Assembly (NCBI GenBank): GCA_012934845.2
Contig: WNNJ02002070.1
Location: 62,001 to 126,000 of the forward strand
Length of the DNA stretch: 64,000 nucleotides
Reading direction: 5' to 3'
From: Pomphorhynchus laevis
Lineage: Eukaryota; Acanthocephala; Palaeacanthocephala; Echinorhynchida; Pomphorhynchidae
Numbering within the stretch: the first letter of the stretch is position 1; every line of letters begins with the position of its first letter. Both the position numbers and the translations under genes were made by a program. The notes beneath the pieces were generated by a model, which did no database searches, was not told the DNA's origin, and saw only the letters and a program-made list of their open reading frames with translations. Below are positions 59,439 through 64,000 of this stretch, piece after piece.

Positions 59439-60148
59439 ATGCAAATTGCACTGAATTTAATTTTAATCGCGATTAACACTTTGATTTGTGCCGATACATC
59501 AAGTTGCATAAAAGCCAAGCTAGCATATAAACGAAAATCGTCGTGGAATTGGAATTCACTTCCAACTCAATGTGCTGTCGATGTTTGTAATATTGTCCGT
59601 GGTCATCAAAAAGAATTTTTAGATATCGACACGCTTCCCACCAACCAATGGCAACTCGTTGATAAAAATGCTAAACCCTTTCGATTAATATTTTTCTTAA
59701 TGCTGAGCGGTCGGGACATTGATCAAATAATACGATTAACATTTTATTTGCAATCATGAACTTCAATTTATTGAATTTACATTAAAATTAAGTTTAATAA
59801 AAACAAATTATATTTAAACTTTATATAAGAATAAAATATCATTTAATGTGTAGCACTTAAATATAAAAATGATTTTAAAATCTTATACATTGAATTTAAT
59901 TAAAAATAATGTCAGGTATAAATTTAATACAATTCAAGTGTACATTGTCATATATACTTATTATTTTTTATTTAATACTTTCATGGTTTTATCCTTTAAT
60001 CTTTTGTTTTTACAACCTTCAAAATCGAAATAAGTAAGATACCAGTTAACAGTTTCTTTGTAATGATAAAAAGACTAATGATGCATTCGATGGTGTAAAT
60101 TTATTGATTAAATTCTCTTGTATCCATAGAGAAAAAACACTTAAAGAA

Positions 60149-60445
60149 TTATTGGAGCTGGATCAAAGAAAGGAGGACCATTTTATTTGATATTTCGCTA
60201 ACCTCTGTTAGCATCTTTAGAAAATTACGATTCTAATTTTTAGATGCTAACAGAGGTTAGCGAAATATCAAATAAAATTTTCCAATTTATTTTAAACCAT
60301 CTCTAATAATTCTTTATTAATAAAAAAAGGATTTATTTTAACGTGGCAAATGCGTGCCAGCACACGCTTACATGACCACAACAAAACAAGAATGTGAATC
60401 AGGTGTCGATAAGGATCTTTAATAATGGATCATTATCAACTATTA
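60149..60445. mobile_element. Hairpin MITE, copy 2, with a nested LINE-B tail
   Basis: 60149-60315 repeats the inverted-repeat unit seen at 2449-2616 (AAAGAATTATTGGAGCTGG, inner stem ATTTCGCTAACCTCTGTTAG). The unit's other end (AATAATGGATCATTATCAAC) appears at 60421-60445 after about 100 bp of LINE-B tail. Similar TCTTTATTAAT and TCTTTAATAAT sequences flank that tail. It sits inside the interrupted GT14 gene. Confidence 0.75.
60316..60415 (-). mobile_element. LINE-B 3' tail, about 100 bp
   Basis: Matches the LINE-B end including AACGTGGCAAATGCGTGCCA and the hairpin (minus GCGTGT-GCTG-GCACGC, one wobble pair). It is a strongly 5'-truncated insertion nested in the MITE, with the A-rich end at 60311-60328. 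Confidence 0.85.
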
Positions 60446-61100
60446 AAAAACTTATTTCGTTATTTCTCAAAATTTCGACTATTGCGAGTCTTTTTCATGT
60501 GTACTTTCTAGAATTAGTCGAAAATTAGTGAAATAAATAAGTTTTTCTTATCGATGCATACACGCCACAAACAAAACAATTTCATATATCAATTATTATC
60601 TTTTATTTGTGTTTTATTATCTCCTTATTATTTGATATAGTTTAAATCATTTTACTGTCATTTACTCAGTATTCTTAGAGGTCTACAAAATTTTCTAAAT
60701 CATCACTGCAACTAAATTATTTTACCCTTAAATTCAAATTAGAAATAACAGACCGGATTCTTATCCATATAAATCCATCAATTCCTTATATTCGTATAAA
60801 TGATTATAAATGAATAAATTTATAAATTTACTTATATACAAAATATTCACTTTACTGTACTGACATTTCTACGGTAACAGCTCCGTCTTCACATTTAATT
60901 TTTAGCATATTAATTAAAAGTTTATGTTGTAGCCTTGAATTCATGTCTTTCATTATATACTGGTTAAACATTTCATGTGGTTATAAAAACATTCCAGATT
61001 TCTCCTGTCAGTTCCAAATTTTTCTGTCAGTTACGCTCGCTACTTATCGCTCTCGATAAAAGATCATGCCTAGATAAGCTCGATCTCAAATACCTGTTCC
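60446..61100. other. AT-rich DNA inside the GT14 interruption
   Basis: No gene or named repeat recognised. Confidence 0.4.
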
Positions 61101-61940
61101 TGATCACGCATCTTCCACATCGGAATGCAATGATTGTTATACAAGTTTGGAAGTTGAATGCAATTATAAAGACGGTGACGTGTGGACCCTTGTTAGAGTT
61201 AAAATATCTGACCAATAGGTGTATCAAAATAAACCGTTTATATGTGGTGTTCGTTCATCAGTAAAACTTTGACATCTAGTCTGCTCCTCCACTTTTGTCT
61301 CACACACGACTACTCAGACCGATACTGTTTTTGACGTTTCCCTCGCATCAACATATTACTTCGCATCGTATAACCCCATTCTTGAACCTTTTCTCACACA
61401 CACTCCTCGTTCAACAACTCTCACATGCAATCGTTGTTCAACTACGGATAAAGCTTCCATTCATCTTCATCATCCTAACAACGCAAACGATAAAGCTTTT
61501 CATGTCGTACCTCCTCATTCGTATTCCTCCCCGTCTAAATACCTCTCATACTTCTTTCTTCTCTTCACGTATTCTTTTCTCTACCTCCCCGTCTAAATAC
61601 CTCTCATACTTCTTTCTTCTCTTCACGTACTTCTTTCTCTACCTCCCTCGTATCACTTCTCAATAATTTACAACCTTCATTTAAAATCATCTCCAATCAC
61701 ATCTCTGATCAACCGATTCAACACCCCACTCCTGTCACACTTGATCAAACCAATCCAAATCAAACCAAATTCTACATCGAGCATCCCTGCCATTCCCACT
61801 TATACCTGCTCTTCTGCCTCTACTTCTACCAGCTCTGTCCGTCCACCACACCCACGTAATCGATTTCCTTCGCGCGATCGCTATATTATCATATCTAACT
61901 TAAAGCTTCCCGAATGCTTATCCATAATCCCGACGAACAT
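61101..61940 (+). mobile_element. LINE-A 5' fragment, ORF1
   Basis: At 61125-61260 a Cys/His-rich peptide (CNDCYTSLEVECNYKDGDVW, then KPFICGV) corresponds to the PHD-like finger of LINE-B ORF1. At 61650-61940 the sequence follows LINE-A ORF1 upstream of 32640 (AATCACATCTCTGATCAACC, RSRFPSRDRYIIISNLK-like). A 58-bp tandem duplication lies at 61531-61646. The fragment stops before the conserved ORF1 end, the opposite of the usual 5' truncation, so a rearrangement is likely. Confidence 0.75.
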
Positions 61941-62434
61941 AATTACGACGGATTGTTTAACGAGCAGAGCTAATTAATAATTATTAGTTTAATAATAGAT
62001 TTAAAATTAATCTTAATTATTAAATTTGAAATTTTTGAGCAGTATCAAAAAAAACAAATTAATTTTATATTTCGCTAGCTACCGCTGGCATAATATAAAA
62101 ATACGTACAATTTGTCCAAGTATGCTTTATTTTTCTGATTATGTGTTTCTTTTAAGCAGGAACGATAAAAATAAATTTGTTCTGTTTACGCTGCTCAAAA
62201 ATTATTCAAACTAATCTATTATTTAGAAGTGCGATGCCATTAAAATTAAGTTTTCCTTGAAAAAATCGGTAACCGATTATTTAATTAATTTAATTAATCT
62301 ATAATTCAAATTAATCTATTATTTGAAATCAAATATTTATACGACTCACTTTCCTTAATTTGCTGAAAAAATATATACGCTGAAATTCAATAAAATAATG
62401 AATTTGATGCTTATGAATAAAATTGGGTAATTCG
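61941..62434. other. AT-rich DNA before GT14 block 2
   Basis: An unrecognised ORF (62026-62214) and A/T-rich sequence; no splice acceptor that would restore the GT14 frame was identified. Confidence 0.4.
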
Positions 62435-63074
62435 TTTGCTTGATAGAAATAACTCCATTGTAGTTATCCACATTGATATCCAAAGCACTTATTTGTACAG
62501 TATCCTGAATGTACTAGTTGACACGTTCACCAACGTACATCTCTTGAGAAAGCAAAGACATACTAGCTGGGGTAGCAGAGAAACCTTGAATGCATTCGTA
62601 GACGCACTGTATTTCGTTCGTCATTTATCATGGACTTATATTATTAATCTAAGTGAAAGCGACTATCCTGTAAAGTCGATAGATCATCTTAGCCGTATTC
62701 TAGATGCATATGATCCAACTAATTTTATTCGGTTTTCCAAGTGTGATCAATTATCAAAGAAACGTCAAGGTTTGGACAGAATATTCACTCAATGTGGTAG
62801 ACGTATGATAGATACTGGTGCAAGTCGGAATCATATGAATAAGCTACAGTTTGGGTCGGATTGGCTACACGTAATTGCATTTGTATTAGCAAATCAACAA
62901 AAAGCCCCCCAAACTGATTTTTGCCTTTGTTTGATATTATACTTTTCAATTTGGCTTAGAAATTTATCCAAGTGTATTATTTCTTTGGCTGAAAATATCA
63001 TTTTATTCTCACATTTTTTGCTAACATTTTATTCTCACATTTTCATCGATAGTTTTTATACAAACTTTTTCTAG

Positions 63075-63589
63075 TAGAATGTGAAGTACATACTAAAATA
63101 TTAGTATAATATTTTATATTATTTGTAATATTAAACATTCAGGAAGCTTTATTTAAATATCTATAACAAATATAATCGTTAAAGCAAAGTTCAATACAAG
63201 ATAAATAGTTCAAGTTACTTGTCAAATATCACATTCTTCGGCGATCTTCTTTTTTTATACATAATCGTTGAGATATTTTGGTCTTGCTAGTTTTCGGCCT
63301 TTTGAAGAAATCTGTAATCCGCCAGGGAATTTACTATTTATATCGTACTTCGTTAATTCTTCTGATGAGTTTGTATATTCTGAAAAATCATCTGAAAGAT
63401 CATCAGGTTTCTCGATTTCGTCAATTCTATTCCGATTCAGATCCTCGTCTATATTTTGTATATCCCGTTCTTCTGATGAAACGTTTAAGGAAGATTTTGA
63501 TTCTGGGACAAGTTTATATTCTAAGCTAGACGATTCCGTTAGATGGCATATATGTTGATTATTAATTGTAACTTCGCGGTCGTTATTTA
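63075..63589. other. Region between the GT14 gene and the LTR fossil
   Basis: Overlapping short frames near 63268-63558 have no recognised family. The right half probably belongs to the neighbouring LTR element. Confidence 0.4.
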
Positions 63590-64000
63590 GTACAATTCAA
63601 GAGCAGTTGTCGTTTGTATAAACTATCTTGCCCTCGACTACTTTAGAATTATACTTATTTTGAGAATTAAAATTTCGAACAAGAACTATATTATCTCTCT
63701 GCATTGTCTTTGGTGTTGCTTGTCTTTCATAAATTCGCCTAGGATGGAAAAACATTCTATCGTGTGGTGTAGTTCCGATAGATGTGCAGAGCAATGAACG
63801 AATAGAATAAAGCGCGATGTCAAGTGTCTCTTCCCATCTCTTAGATCGTGTAATCTTAGCTGTATGGCTCGCCGCAAAGTTCCATTTAGACGCTCAACTT
63901 GGCCATTTCCACGTGGATTGTACACAGAACTGTGTCCTACAGCAACACAATTTTTATGCAAAAATGAATAAAACTCGTTTGAAGTGAATGATCGTCCTCG
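63590..64000 (-). mobile_element. Ty3/Gypsy-type LTR retrotransposon fossil, integrase part
   Basis: The minus strand resembles the end of the integrase core and the following conserved region of Ty3/Gypsy-type Pol polyproteins. The element continues beyond the right edge of the window, so its other parts and LTRs are not visible. It is broken, with at least one or two breaks in this short piece, and appears moderately old. Confidence 0.75.

Larger units (their letters stand above)
59439..62930 (+). pseudogene. Xylosyltransferase-like glycosyltransferase (GT14), interrupted
   Basis: GT14 xylosyltransferases start glycosaminoglycan chains on proteoglycan serines in the secretory pathway. Block 1 (59439-59751) starts with a signal-peptide-like MQIALNLILIAINTLICAD and ends PFRLIFFLMLSGRDIDQIIR, matching the family's start of the catalytic domain (IVYFLTVHGRAIRQLKR). 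Block 2 (62436-about 62930) continues IVVIHIDIQSTYL (family YIHVDKRSDYL), SWGSRETLNAFVDAL, WTYIINLSESDYP (family FFINLSATDYP), KKRQGLDRIF and FGSDWL. The long stem and WSC domain of canonical enzymes are missing, and similarity fades after GSDWL. Blocks join in frame at a TTTGC repeated on both sides (59747-59751, 62435-62439), but no GT-AG splice pair is found there. It may be a decayed or insertion-split paralogue, or a gene with an unusual intron. Confidence 0.75.

Noticed and set aside
63075-63589. Overlapping plus-strand frames as a host gene
   Set aside because: Ser/Phe-rich frames with no family; they sit next to the LTR fossil and probably read antisense to it.

Overview
The window is eukaryotic, AT-rich and repeat-dense. 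Spliced genes, CR1/L2-type and I/R1-type LINEs, hAT remnants, a tRNA-derived SINE, MITEs and a long satellite array point to an animal, most likely an arthropod (probably an insect). No species can be named from sequence alone. I found no CRISPR array, bacterial operon or tRNA gene. Host genes are sparse: (1) a choline-phosphate cytidylyltransferase gene (Pcyt1/Cct) on + with eight convincing coding exons, 18739-24041; (2) a decayed, apparently intronless ubiquilin copy on -, about 30917-32290; (3) a neuroguidin gene (NGDN, Sas10/C1D family) on -, 37619-38554; (4) a xylosyltransferase-like GT14 gene on + in two blocks, 59439-59751 and 62436-about 62930, separated by 2.7 kb of repeat-rich DNA.

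Layout. 0-12.5 kb is a graveyard of elements: a hAT transposase, an I/R1-type LINE with a 16-bp target duplication, two CR1-like fragments, pieces of a LINE family called LINE-B here, and a SINE with a 266-bp exact-length duplication between two (TA)n tracts. 12.5-18.7 kb is AT-rich with few landmarks. 18.7-24.2 kb is Pcyt1, whose intron 5 holds satellite DNA. 24.4-32 kb holds minus-strand LINE remains and the ubiquilin copy. 32.3-36 kb is a LINE-A copy with a long open RT frame. 36-44 kb holds a nuclease-like retroelement end, NGDN and AT-rich duplications. 44.1-50.3 kb is a roughly 380-bp satellite organised as a 2475-bp higher-order repeat. 50.7-58.7 kb has more LINE-A and LINE-B, including a nearly full-length LINE-B. 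59-63 kb is the GT14 gene, and an LTR-element fossil runs off the right edge.

The most notable signals are as follows. A short hairpin in the 3' tail of LINE-A and LINE-B keeps its pairing through compensatory changes. The satellite has higher-order structure, and its flanking unique segment is shared, inverted, with an intron of Pcyt1. A 1.3-kb inverted repeat (24.4-25.8 versus 39.4-40.7 kb) lies in the order expected if both pairs belong to one larger inverted duplication. The GT14 reading frame is interrupted exactly at a 5-bp direct repeat. LINE-A and LINE-B are working names used only here; both have a PHD-like ORF1 and an endonuclease-RT ORF2 of the CR1/L2 kind.
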